Of a stretch of DNA of 64,000 nt, positions 9,033 to 17,634 are shown one piece after another. The stretch lies in the NCBI RefSeq assembly GCF_900100625.1, contig NZ_FMTY01000001.1, forward strand, positions 652,410 to 716,409, written 5' to 3'. Position 1 is the stretch's first letter, and each line of letters begins with the position of its first letter. Source of the DNA: Flavobacterium saliperosum (GTDB lineage Bacteria > Bacteroidota > Bacteroidia > Flavobacteriales > Flavobacteriaceae). The notes beneath the pieces are model-generated. The model was not told where the DNA came from. It saw only the letters and a program-made list of their open reading frames with translations, and made no database searches. The translations under genes were made by a program, and so were the position numbers.

Positions 9033-10028
9033 TCAAATGGCCTTTTTTAGTTTTTTGAAAAAAGCTTCTTCCAAATCGGCCAACTTTAACAATTCATCGG
9101 CCAGACTGTTGTACACGTCGTTTTGATTGCTTCGGTTTTTGTAAATACGAGCGGCATTTACGGCAAAATCGCGCCATAAATCACCGATTGCGGTCATTTC
9201 CTGGGAAAGTGCTGCCAGTTTTTCATTTTTCAGAATAACCGAAGCTTCCTGAAGAAAAGCCGCATAAATGAATCGGAAGCCGCCACCGCCGGTACCAATT
9301 TCTTCCTGCATGCGCACCATTTGAGCCAAATAATGATTGGCTACTTTCACGCCTTTTTTAGCAGGCCATTTTCGGATACTTTTGGCAAGAAAACGCATGG
9401 CCGCCACCCCTACAATTGGAACTGGCGCCAACATATCGGTGCACGTATTTTTTATTCCTTTTTTTATTGCGGATTCCCAGTCTATCTCTGTTGGGATTTC
9501 AACCGGATAGTACATTTGCCCTTTCGGTGCCAATGCGCCTTTGGCAAAACGTACTTTTTCCAATTCCTTTTCGGTTAGCGTGGTAACAGTTTCCATTACC
9601 GGATCGCTGATTAAAAACGTATCGTTGTTTTTTCCGTACACCACCAGATTGTGGGCATTGAAATGAAAACGGTATTCGTCCGGGAAATAAGTCAGGTTAT
9701 AAACACCCACCTGTAATCCCGACGGTATATTATTGTTAAGATTGTCTTCCAAGGCTTTTTGTGCCGATTGCGGATTGGAAAACTTAACGCGTTTTACCTT
9801 AATCCCCAATCGTTTCGCGGCTTTATTGAAGATAAAACCAGGCATTGGTCTGTAACTGATTGCCGGAGCATGATTTACCTTAAGTAGGGGCAAATAGAAA
9901 AAGAACAGTCCGGAACCGATACCGAAAACCATGGGTTCGCTGATGTTTATTCCGTGGTGCTTCAGCAAATTGGAAGCAACCCCGTTCTCACAATGCGCCG
10001 ACTGATGATGAACAAAAGTAGTTTCCAT
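9033..10028 (-). CDS. BtrH N-terminal domain protein (possible acyltransferase)
   Basis: 331 residues. The N-terminus HHQSAHCENG with Cys13, followed by ISEPMVFGIGSGLFF and ISYRPMPG, matches the BtrH_N domain, a cysteine-protease-like fold used by BtrH to move an acyl group from an ACP in butirosin synthesis. The remainder (about 190-331) is helical and fits the DUF4872 region seen with BtrH_N. This makes it a candidate for joining an ACP-bound polyene to an acceptor. The start overlaps the upstream stop in a TAATG junction. Confidence 0.8.
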   Translation of the reverse strand: METTFVHHQSAHCENGVASNLLKHHGINISEPMVFGIGSGLFFFYLPLLKVNHAPAISYRPMPGFIFNKAAKRLGIKVKRVKFSNPQSAQKALEDNLNNNIPSGLQVGVYNLTYFPDEYRFHFNAHNLVVYGKNNDTFLISDPVMETVTTLTEKELEKVRFAKGALAPKGQMYYPVEIPTEIDWESAIKKGIKNTCTDMLAPVPIVGVAAMRFLAKSIRKWPAKKGVKVANHYLAQMVRMQEEIGTGGGGFRFIYAAFLQEASVILKNEKLAALSQEMTAIGDLWRDFAVNAARIYKNRSNQNDVYNSLADELLKLADLEEAFFKKLKKAI

Positions 10029-10432
10029 TACGCTCCTTTATAATTTTTTAGCTCCTCCACCGAAATTTCAAAAGCTTCGGCATATTTCGCTAACATTTTA
10101 TCACTCATTTTTTTAAATACCGAAGGCTTTCCGTGTCGTTTTACACGCCAGGTCCACATTCCCACATAGCCCGAAAGCGTCATCCAGTCCATCTTATGCA
10201 CTTCCATAAAATAGACAATCGGACTCAACGTCCCGTTTTTCACTCCTGCTTTTGCCGCTTCAATGCGTTCGTTAATATCCTGAATGGAATTTTCCAACGC
10301 AATGGTTTTGGGCTCCCAGCCGGTACTTAATGCGGTGGTGTAATTGCCGTTTTCGTCGGTGGCATAGCACAACTCTTTCATGTTATTGGATGAAAGGTTG
10401 CTGTTGTCCTGTGGTACTTCTTCCTTCTTCAT
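10028..10432 (-). CDS. Conserved hypothetical protein, pigment cluster
   Basis: 134 residues, soluble, no signal peptide. It has recognisable blocks WEPKTIALENSIQDINERIE, GTLSPIVYFMEVHKMDW and GYVGMWTWRVKRH, and a helix-rich end. I do not recognise a named domain. It is tightly coupled: TAATG with the BtrH-like gene downstream and no gap to the dehydratase upstream. This suggests it works with the BtrH-like protein. Confidence 0.75.
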   Translation of the reverse strand: MKKEEVPQDNSNLSSNNMKELCYATDENGNYTTALSTGWEPKTIALENSIQDINERIEAAKAGVKNGTLSPIVYFMEVHKMDWMTLSGYVGMWTWRVKRHGKPSVFKKMSDKMLAKYAEAFEISVEELKNYKGA

Positions 10433-10894
10433 TTATCGTTTCTCCTGTATGAATAAATTTATTTCGGCTTCGAAAAGCAAAATATCATTGCAATACGTAC
10501 TGCATATCATGGTACAAATGCAGTACTCATCCGTATCAAAACGGGAATGCAAAACCGCATTGGTAGTGATGCTGCTGCCCACTTGAGGCAACGCAAACAC
10601 TTTCATTTTTTTTATCCCACTGATAAAACCTATCACTTCAATACCGTCTTTTACCTGATCCTCCTCGTCTAAAAAAAAGGATTGCCCTACGATTGAGGAA
10701 CACGTTTGAGCGGCATTTTCAATTAACCCGACCTCGGCGAAAGCATCATCCGCAACAAAAACATTGTCTGCTTTAATCTCGAAAACGGTTTTCACCTTCT
10801 CATTAGTGAGTTCCAGGATGGAATCCACCATAAGCATCGGCTTTCGATGGGGCAGGTAATTTTGGATATCGATGGTATTGACTGTTGACTGCAT
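10433..10894 (-). CDS. 3-hydroxyacyl-ACP dehydratase, hot-dog (FabZ/ApeP-like)
   Basis: 153 residues with a single hot-dog domain. The FabZ-type catalytic positions are present: His in YLPHRKPMLMVD and an acidic residue in EVGLIENAAQT. It would remove water from 3-hydroxyacyl-ACP to form the conjugated double bonds of the polyene. A second dehydratase follows 3 nt upstream, and such pairs (two separate or heterodimeric dehydratases) are usual in aryl-polyene clusters. Confidence 0.88.
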   Translation of the reverse strand: MQSTVNTIDIQNYLPHRKPMLMVDSILELTNEKVKTVFEIKADNVFVADDAFAEVGLIENAAQTCSSIVGQSFFLDEEDQVKDGIEVIGFISGIKKMKVFALPQVGSSITTNAVLHSRFDTDEYCICTMICSTYCNDILLFEAEINLFIQEKR

Positions 10895-10897
10895 AAT

Positions 10898-11332
10898 TTA
10901 ACTTGCCAAAACCGTTTTCATCTGACCGCGCGCCACTTCCTTATTGTTCACTCTGGAAACAATATCCACCAAAGTTACCCCCATAAATTCCTGAAGTACA
11001 TTTACCGTAGTTTCAATCTCCGCTTCTAATTTGGGTAATTCGGCAATAGTTATCGATTTTATGGAACCAATGTACCCAGTTGGTGCCGGTTCGTTTTTCA
11101 AATGAAACTGATACCCGGTAAACAAAGCTACCGATTGCGCCATATGCTCAATCAATCCGGATTCCTGAAAGATCCCGTCGGTAACAAAAATATTATCCTC
11201 TGAAACGGTCAAACCAGCCACTACTTCATCTTCTGAAAACGAAAGCAGTTTGTCGACCATTACAAACGGAAATTTCTGTGGAATAAGATTTCCGACAAAA
11301 TTTTTATCTAATATGGGTAGTGTACTTTCCAT
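10898..11332 (-). CDS. 3-hydroxyacyl-ACP dehydratase, hot-dog (FabZ/ApeI-like)
   Basis: 144 residues from the ATG at 11332. A TTG six bases upstream is possible, but the ATG forms a TAATG junction with darB as at two other places in this operon. The domain is FabZ-like (LIPQKFPFVMVDKL, FQESGLIEHMAQS), but the usual catalytic His of PHR/PFL is Gln-Lys here (PQKFPF), while the Glu of LIEHMAQ remains. It may form a heterodimer with the neighbouring dehydratase or act as a non-catalytic partner. Confidence 0.85.
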   Translation of the reverse strand: MESTLPILDKNFVGNLIPQKFPFVMVDKLLSFSEDEVVAGLTVSEDNIFVTDGIFQESGLIEHMAQSVALFTGYQFHLKNEPAPTGYIGSIKSITIAELPKLEAEIETTVNVLQEFMGVTLVDIVSRVNNKEVARGQMKTVLAS

Positions 11333-12465
11333 TAGCAAACCGTTAAATACGCGTAGGAATATGAAAATCTTCCGCTTTCAGGCACCGATAACAATATCGT
11401 TTCGCCTTTTTTCAATTTACCGGAATTCATCAATTCTTCCAGCATCAGATAAATCGATGCCGAACCTACATTTCCTACTTTTTTCAGATTCATAAACCAT
11501 TTCTCCATCGGAATTTCAACCCCTTCTTCCGCTAAAGCCTTATACAATCCCGCAACAAAATAATGCGACGAAACGTGGGGCAGGAAATAGGTAATGTCCT
11601 CCGGTTTAACGTTGTTTTTGTTCATGGCCGCTTTCATGCTGTCGGCGCCTTTCACAAGAATATGTTTGTCCAGTATTTTCACATCCTGTTTGATGGAAAA
11701 CACCGATTTTGTCAACCATTCGCTTGATTTGTAATCACTCCACGGTTTGATTTCGCCATTTTCCATTTTATCACCACCGGCGTACATACAGGCTTCGAGT
11801 TCGTGGGCAAAGGAAAACGCTTCCATCCATTCGATTTTCAACGGATTTTCACCCCTTGGTTTGTTTTCCAGTAAAAAAGCCGCGGCACCGTCGGACAACA
11901 TCCAACGAAGGAAATCTTTTTTGAAAGCGATGATGGGTTGTTCCTCTAAACTTTTCAGACTCACCACTTCATTTTCGAATTTGTCGGCAAGCATCCAGCT
12001 GGAAACCCTTTCCGAACCGGTACAAACCGCATTGTTGGTGTTTCCGGATTTTACCGAAAGATACCCGAATTTCAGTGCGTTCATCCCTGCATTGCAAACT
12101 CCCGATGAGGAATTCAGTTCCACCGATTGGTTTTTCATCAATCCGTGTACCATGGCAGCGTGTGACGGCAATAAGTTGTCCGGAGTTGATGTTCCGCACG
12201 AAAGCAATTCGACGTCTTTTCGGGAAAAAGTTGCGTCATAAAGAGTTTCAATCGCGTTATTTGTCAATTCGGCATTCGTGTGTGTGGGATTTCCCTCTTT
12301 ATCCAAAGCATAGTAACGCGAAACAATTCCGTTATTTCTAAGAATTATGCGTCGTGCTTTTGAGGCCGAGTTATTTATCAACCCAAGAAAGGATTCCATC
12401 TCCTCATTCGAAACGGATTCGTTAGGTAAATATTTTCCCGATTTTGTTATGTAGACTTCAAGCAT
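11332..12465 (-). CDS. darB: KAS III-type ketosynthase, dialkylresorcinol-forming (DarB-like)
   Basis: 377 residues. FabH-like triad: SSGVCNAG (Cys124), LPHVSSH (His297 as His-Val, where FabH has His-Gln) and KVGNVGS (Asn332). DarB condenses two fatty-acid-derived precursors into a cyclohexanedione, the first step to dialkylresorcinols, which are esterified to the polyene in flexirubins. It stands 17 nt from a DarA homologue, the partner known from dar clusters; this adjacency supports the call over an ordinary fatty-acid FabH. Confidence 0.88.
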   Translation of the reverse strand: MLEVYITKSGKYLPNESVSNEEMESFLGLINNSASKARRIILRNNGIVSRYYALDKEGNPTHTNAELTNNAIETLYDATFSRKDVELLSCGTSTPDNLLPSHAAMVHGLMKNQSVELNSSSGVCNAGMNALKFGYLSVKSGNTNNAVCTGSERVSSWMLADKFENEVVSLKSLEEQPIIAFKKDFLRWMLSDGAAAFLLENKPRGENPLKIEWMEAFSFAHELEACMYAGGDKMENGEIKPWSDYKSSEWLTKSVFSIKQDVKILDKHILVKGADSMKAAMNKNNVKPEDITYFLPHVSSHYFVAGLYKALAEEGVEIPMEKWFMNLKKVGNVGSASIYLMLEELMNSGKLKKGETILLSVPESGRFSYSYAYLTVC

Positions 12466-12482
12466 ATTTAATCAATAATTCT

Positions 12483-13385
12483 TTAAACCCCGCTATAGTA
12501 GGATTTTCCTCTTTTAATGGAGGCATATTTTAGGGGATACGTAAAAAGGTGCAAGATATAGACAATTGGTGACATTACCCAAATTGCCACCAACAAATAA
12601 ATATTAAATCCTTTAAGCCAAGCCGGTCGTGAAGTTGTTTTTTTAACGATGATATTGGCCCATATTTTAAACATTTTGTTCGCTTTTTTATCCATTTCTA
12701 TTAAAAACGGACGGATTTCCACGGCATCGTTGGCTACTAATTCTGTCTGCAAAGAAGTGAACGAATCCGCTTTTAAATGGTTGAGAATAACCGTGCCGAA
12801 TTTGGAAGACTCCGCGATGTCTTTATCCGAAACACCGGGTCTTGGAAATATCCCTAGGAATTTTTCTTTTTTTCCCGTAAACATCCATTCCACAATGGTA
12901 ATTACACTCACATGATTGATGTGTCTGTCCACCAAAGCGATATTTCCCACCAGTTTTGCACCAGTAGCCACCAAAAGCGCTTTCATTTTTTCCTGTGCCA
13001 AGGCCCACATGTTTCTGCAGCCTATAACGGTAACCACCGGCGTGTTTTCTAACAATGGCTTGGCAAATTCGCTTTTCAGAAAAGAATTTATCGGAATGGA
13101 CGGTGACAGGTACCAAACCTGATAGGCTAAAATCACCAAATCGTATTTTTTGGAAAGCACGTACTGTGATGGCGCGTGAATTTCGGAGGGTATCTGAAGA
13201 AACGACTCGGGAAAAGCATCGAAAAAAGACGCTTTCTTCCAAGGAAAAGGAAACGGCTTTACCATCTCAATGTTGCAGAAAGTAACCGAAACCTCCGCAT
13301 CCTCCAAAAGCGGTTTTGCAATGGTTCGTGCGATTTCTTCCAACTGACCCGATTGGGTATAATACAGTACAAGTACGTTTTTCAT
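12483..13385 (-). CDS. darA: DarA-like dialkylresorcinol enzyme (flavodoxin-like)
   Basis: 300 residues. The N-terminus VLVLYYTQSGQLEEIARTIA is a flavodoxin-like phosphate-binding loop and strand; about residues 1-190 form that fold. A hydrophobic helix pair sits near the C-terminus (about 255-285), so it may be membrane-associated. In dar clusters DarA aromatises the DarB-made cyclohexanedione to the resorcinol. A good candidate promoter of the Bacteroidota type lies directly upstream, so darA and the genes after it could be expressed apart from the upstream half of the operon. Confidence 0.85.
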   Translation of the reverse strand: MKNVLVLYYTQSGQLEEIARTIAKPLLEDAEVSVTFCNIEMVKPFPFPWKKASFFDAFPESFLQIPSEIHAPSQYVLSKKYDLVILAYQVWYLSPSIPINSFLKSEFAKPLLENTPVVTVIGCRNMWALAQEKMKALLVATGAKLVGNIALVDRHINHVSVITIVEWMFTGKKEKFLGIFPRPGVSDKDIAESSKFGTVILNHLKADSFTSLQTELVANDAVEIRPFLIEMDKKANKMFKIWANIIVKKTTSRPAWLKGFNIYLLVAIWVMSPIVYILHLFTYPLKYASIKRGKSYYSGV

Positions 13386-13407
13386 TTCCTTATTTTATAA
13401 ACGGTAA

Positions 13408-13436
13408 CAAAGATAAAGTTACCCCGTATTTTTCAA
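13408..13436 (-). promoter_or_regulatory. Candidate internal promoter of darA
   Basis: On the minus strand TTG (13436-13434) is followed after 18 nt by TATCTTTG (13415-13408), which fits the Flavobacterium consensus TTG-N17-23-TAnnTTTG. Transcription would begin about 17 nt before the darA ATG. Seen in sequence; activity is inferred. Confidence 0.55.
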
Positions 13437-13446
13437 AATAGTTTAT

Positions 13447-15102
13447 TTAATTAACTTTCATTTCTTTGAAATTACGCATCTTATCCTCTCTTTTTTTATG
13501 AATAAATTCACTCCAGGTCGACGTGTCTTCGGCATCATAAATGGTGATTTTCTGGCTGTCGTCTTTCAGTAACAAATCATCCGATTTGCAATTTAGAATT
13601 CGTGCCGCCGTTTCCAATCCGGAATAGGTAGCTCCGGTTACACCATGCGATAAAGTGCTGGCGCCACAAAGGAACAGATTCTCGAATTCCGTTTTATTCT
13701 TATAGGCAAAAGGACCTACCTGACGCAATGTTTTTTCGGTGCCGTATACGTTTCCACCGGTTGTGTTGACGTAAAACTGATTGGTTTTTGGCGTTCCTAA
13801 TTCGGCCTGAACGATATGTTTTCGGGCATCCGGAATGATTTTTTCAACACTGTTGAGGAATTTCTCAATAATTCTCTCTTTGAACGCTTCGTATTTCGGA
13901 CAATGGTAATCGTCCAACGCGTCAAATTCTTTAAAACTATCGTAATCCACATAGGTCACCACTTCGAAATTATGGTACCTTCCGTTAAAACTCACCGGAT
14001 CCTTAATTGTCGTGCAACTCATGAAAAACGCCGGAAACTCTTCATCCTGCAGAATATCCCCTTTCGTTAAGGTTTCAAAATGTTTGTCGATATTTTCATC
14101 CTTGAAATTCCAGATGTTTCCGGAATCGATTCCGTATTGGGTAACATCCATGTCCAAGGTCAGAAACAAAATAAGCGACGTAACCGAATACCGGGTCTTG
14201 TCGATTTTCTTACTCAGCTTTTTGCTGATGTTTTCCTTTCCGATCAATTTTAAATAGGTTGTGGAAGGATCCGCATTGGAAATAATGTTTTTGGCCATTA
14301 TTCGTTCTCCGCTCGCCAACTCCACTCCAAACGCCTTTTTATTTTCCGTCAGTATTCTGACTACCGATTGCTGTGTTCGCACAACACCTCCGTAACTTTT
14401 TATTTTGGTGGTCATGGCTTTAACGATACCGCTTCCGCCACCCATCGGATAAAAACCACCGTCGAAATAGTGATTCATTACCGAACAGTGTACCGGAAAA
14501 CTGGCCTTGTTGGGCGGTAAACCGTGATCGCCGCATTGGGCATTCAGGATGGCTTTCAGTTTTGAATCTTTAATATGCCAGTCGATAACCCTTTTCAGAC
14601 TGAAAAGAGCAAACTTCCCAAAATGTTTGGTTCGGAACGGTACCGTAATGTTTTGCCAGATTCCTTTCAGCTTAGGGATTAACTGCAATTCTTCGCTGAC
14701 TTTATAAACCAAGTGAAGGTATTCTTTGATGTTTTTTTCCTCTTTAGGAAAACGGGCAATCAAATTTTGCTGCAAATTTTCTCTGCCTGCGGGAAGATCG
14801 AATTTTTCACCGTCTACGATACAATGATCGTAAGCTTTCGGATTCATTCGGAAGAAAACGATATCGTTGGCAACACCCAATCCTTTGTACAACTCGCTGG
14901 TGGATTGCCCTTCGTCCAGAAGTCCGATATAATGCACCCCGGGACTGAACCGTTGACCGTTTAACGTAAAACTGTGGCACCAACCTCCGGGAACGGAATG
15001 TTGTTCCAGTACGAGCACTTTTTGTCCGGCACGGGAAAGACATAAGGCGGTCGCTAATCCTCCGGCACCTGAACCTATAACAATCGAGTCGAATTCTTCC
15101 AT
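13447..15102 (-). CDS. FAD-dependent oxidoreductase, phytoene desaturase/retinol saturase-like
   Basis: 551 residues. The N-terminal dinucleotide fold IVIGSGAGGLATALCLSRAG with EQHSVPGGWCHSF is typical of the CrtI/RetSat branch. The C-terminal substrate-domain motif GATYSGLETAARI is present. Such enzymes add or remove hydrogen in polyene chains with FAD. In this operon it may desaturate or reduce the polyene, or act in resorcinol aromatisation. Its N-terminal signature and length (551) are normal. It is 65 nt from the acyltransferase upstream. Confidence 0.88.
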   Translation of the reverse strand: MEEFDSIVIGSGAGGLATALCLSRAGQKVLVLEQHSVPGGWCHSFTLNGQRFSPGVHYIGLLDEGQSTSELYKGLGVANDIVFFRMNPKAYDHCIVDGEKFDLPAGRENLQQNLIARFPKEEKNIKEYLHLVYKVSEELQLIPKLKGIWQNITVPFRTKHFGKFALFSLKRVIDWHIKDSKLKAILNAQCGDHGLPPNKASFPVHCSVMNHYFDGGFYPMGGGSGIVKAMTTKIKSYGGVVRTQQSVVRILTENKKAFGVELASGERIMAKNIISNADPSTTYLKLIGKENISKKLSKKIDKTRYSVTSLILFLTLDMDVTQYGIDSGNIWNFKDENIDKHFETLTKGDILQDEEFPAFFMSCTTIKDPVSFNGRYHNFEVVTYVDYDSFKEFDALDDYHCPKYEAFKERIIEKFLNSVEKIIPDARKHIVQAELGTPKTNQFYVNTTGGNVYGTEKTLRQVGPFAYKNKTEFENLFLCGASTLSHGVTGATYSGLETAARILNCKSDDLLLKDDSQKITIYDAEDTSTWSEFIHKKREDKMRNFKEMKVN

Positions 15103-15167
15103 ACTTTTATTTTGAGTTTAGCTAAAATTGGAATGAATATGAGAAGTCAATTTTCGCCGGATGTCTA

Positions 15168-16049
15168 TTATTTTTCTGATTTATTCCAAAATAGGAAATA
15201 ATTAAACCATTGCAAAGGATATTTTTCAAGCATGGATTCGACACTTTCAGCATAAGCCTTCAAAAGTCCTTTTTCGTCACGCTGTTTCACATTGGCCATT
15301 CGGGCATACAGATGGTAATGAAGATTGGGTTCTTTCATTACGTACACAAAAACCACGGGTACCTTTAATCGCGAGGCAATCAGGAAAGGTCCGGCCGGGA
15401 ATTTGGCTTCCTCACCCATTAAGGTTTCGGTCATAACTTTGCTTCCTTCGAAATAGCGGTCGCCGGTAAAACAAATCAACTCATTCTTCGACAAGGCATT
15501 ATTAATCTCAAAAATATGGGATAAATCGTCTTTTACGATAATGAACTTTACGGATGGTTTTTTGGTGACGCGCTCGAGATATTCTTTGATGGCGGAATGT
15601 TCTCCATCGGAAGTCACCAGGTTAATCTGACATTCCAGATCGATTTCTCCGAAAAAATGCTCGGCGATTTCAAAATTCCCCACATGGGCACTGATTAGCA
15701 CTCCGCCTTTTTTCTCGGCAAGAAGTTCGCGCAGTAAATCAATACCATCAAACTCATAGGTGAATTTATCGCGCAGACCGGCTGAAATTGCGGTTTTATC
15801 AATAAGTGTCTGTCCGAAAATAAAATAGCTCTTGTAGACCATTATTTTCGACTTCAGATAGGAATAATGAAGTCGGCTTCGGAAATAATAAAACGTAGCC
15901 CGATTGGATTTTCGTTCAAACAGAAAATAATAAAAAGCTACAAAAATCAAGACAGAATAGGCTGCTTTGATTCCGAGCTTTTTTATGCAAAAAACAAATA
16001 TTTTGTATCCTAAAAGAGTCCCTTTGGACTTTCCATCCCATTGACTCAT
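15168..16049 (-). CDS. LpxL-like lysophospholipid/acyl acyltransferase
   Basis: 293 residues. An N-terminal hydrophobic segment (about 30-48) precedes the acyltransferase motif SAHVGNFEIAE (His-x4-Glu) and GDRYFEG and FPAGPFLIA blocks of the HtrB/LpxL family. Homologues in aryl-polyene and xanthomonadin loci are thought to transfer the polyene acyl chain to a lipid or resorcinol acceptor at the inner membrane. Here it is a prime candidate for the ester bond between polyene and dialkylresorcinol. It is 6 nt from the second ACP gene. Confidence 0.87.
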   Translation of the reverse strand: MSQWDGKSKGTLLGYKIFVFCIKKLGIKAAYSVLIFVAFYYFLFERKSNRATFYYFRSRLHYSYLKSKIMVYKSYFIFGQTLIDKTAISAGLRDKFTYEFDGIDLLRELLAEKKGGVLISAHVGNFEIAEHFFGEIDLECQINLVTSDGEHSAIKEYLERVTKKPSVKFIIVKDDLSHIFEINNALSKNELICFTGDRYFEGSKVMTETLMGEEAKFPAGPFLIASRLKVPVVFVYVMKEPNLHYHLYARMANVKQRDEKGLLKAYAESVESMLEKYPLQWFNYFLFWNKSEK

Positions 16050-16055
16050 AACGGA

Positions 16056-16307
16056 TTAGTTCTTGTGCTGAATTTTAGTTTCAATCAGATTATAGAAATC
16101 CTGGAACGTGGCGATTCCGACAAAATCAGCCTCACCCAGTTTTACTCCAAAGTTTGCTTCAATGGTTACTACCAAATCCACATAATCCAAACTATCCAAA
16201 CCCAATGTATCTTTAAGGTTTGATTCCGGGGAGATTACCTCTGCATCTACTTCAAACTCGTCGATTAAAATCTCATTAATCTTCTCTAAAATCTCTTCTG
16301 TATTCAT
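16056..16307 (-). CDS. Acyl carrier protein (second)
   Basis: 83 residues with the phosphopantetheine site LGLDSLDYVDLV (Ser39). It is closer in sequence style to ACPs that serve KS/LPLAT pairs in aryl-polyene clusters. Its neighbours are the LpxL-like acyltransferase (6 nt downstream) and a ketosynthase (84 nt upstream). It probably delivers the completed polyene to the acyltransferase. Confidence 0.95.
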   Translation of the reverse strand: MNTEEILEKINEILIDEFEVDAEVISPESNLKDTLGLDSLDYVDLVVTIEANFGVKLGEADFVGIATFQDFYNLIETKIQHKN

Positions 16308-16391
16308 ATAAACTGTTTATTATTTTTTAAAGGTAATGTGGAATCTCATTTTCATTGGCTTTCTTACCTACTGCAGATGCTTACTTCCTGT

Positions 16392-17618
16392 TTACTCTTT
16401 AAATTTCTTTACCACAACTGCTGAATTTGTCCCTCCAAATCCAAAAGAATTCGACAAATATATATCAAATTTTTTATTTACGGTCTCGGTTGCAATATTT
16501 AACTTTTTGGAATCCTCATCAGGATTTTCGAAATTAATGTTTGGTGCGATGAAATCATTCTGCATCATTATGGTCGAATAAATCACCTCACTGGCTCCCG
16601 CCATCCAACATTCGTGACCGGTCATTGATTTGGTGGAACTTACGTGCGGATTACTTTCCCCGAAAACTTCATGAATCGCTTTGGCTTCATTGGCATCCCC
16701 AAGTGGTGTTGACGTGGCGTGGGCATTGATATAACCTACTTCACTCGGATGTACGCCCGCCTGTTCCAAGGCGCGTCGCATGGCTGTTGCCGGTCCTTCC
16801 ACGTTTGGCGTTGAAATATGGCCTCCGTTTGAAGAGAAACCATACCCTATGATTTCAGCGATAATCGGCGCTCCGCGTTTCACGGCCGATTCATAACTTT
16901 CCAGGATTAATGTGGCACCACCACCACTTGGCACCAATCCGTCACGGCCGGCATCAAAAGGTCGGGATGCTTTGGCAGGTTCTTGTTCGTTGGGTGAAAA
17001 AACGCCCAATCCGTCAAAACTCGCCATGGCATATTTGTTGATTTCCTGTGCGCCTCCGCAGATGATCATGTCCTGCATTCCCTGTTTAATCAACAGAAAA
17101 CCCAATCCAATGGAATGCGAACCGCTCGCGCAAGCCGCACTGATGGTCATGTTCACGCCGCGCAATCTGAAAATGGTAGACAAGTTCATGGTTACGGTAG
17201 AGTTCATCGATTTGAAAATCGCACCGGAACCGATTAAAGCGGTATCTTTCTTTTCACGGATGATATCGGTCGCTTCAATAATGGCTTTGGAAACACTGTC
17301 GTTACCGTATAAAATTCCCACTTCGTTTTCGTCGAAATAACTGTCTTCAATTTTGGCGTTTTTCAATGCCTCGATGGTTGCCATATAGGCATATTCCGTT
17401 TCTTCGCCCACACTGATGCGTTGGCGACGGCTTAACAGGTTTTTCAGATCCGGTTTCGGAACCATTCCACTGATGGCCGACTGAAATCCGAATTCTTTTC
17501 GTTCCTCATCATATACTATCCCTGATTTCCCTTCGTAAAGCGATTGTTTCACTTCCTCCAACGAAGTTCCAATACAGGAATAAATCCCCATTCCGGTAAT
17601 AACGACCCTTCTGTCCAT
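16392..17618 (-). CDS. Beta-ketoacyl-ACP synthase (third active KS, FabF-like)
   Basis: 408 residues. Catalytic motifs: SAACASG (Cys163), NAHATSTPLGD with the first His, and KSMTGHECW with the second. The second Ala in HATST replaces the Gly of the usual HGT, a change common in polyene and type II PKS synthases. The segment VPSGGGATLILE is the usual N-terminal/C-terminal hinge. With FabG 16 nt upstream it forms the elongation core of the polyene. Confidence 0.92.
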   Translation of the reverse strand: MDRRVVITGMGIYSCIGTSLEEVKQSLYEGKSGIVYDEERKEFGFQSAISGMVPKPDLKNLLSRRQRISVGEETEYAYMATIEALKNAKIEDSYFDENEVGILYGNDSVSKAIIEATDIIREKKDTALIGSGAIFKSMNSTVTMNLSTIFRLRGVNMTISAACASGSHSIGLGFLLIKQGMQDMIICGGAQEINKYAMASFDGLGVFSPNEQEPAKASRPFDAGRDGLVPSGGGATLILESYESAVKRGAPIIAEIIGYGFSSNGGHISTPNVEGPATAMRRALEQAGVHPSEVGYINAHATSTPLGDANEAKAIHEVFGESNPHVSSTKSMTGHECWMAGASEVIYSTIMMQNDFIAPNINFENPDEDSKKLNIATETVNKKFDIYLSNSFGFGGTNSAVVVKKFKE

Positions 17619-17634
17619 TTTTTAAAAAGTAATG

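Noticed and set aside
11332..12465. Housekeeping FabH
   Set aside because: It is tied to darA, ACP and polyene genes and not to fatty-acid genes such as plsX or rpmF; DarB fits better.
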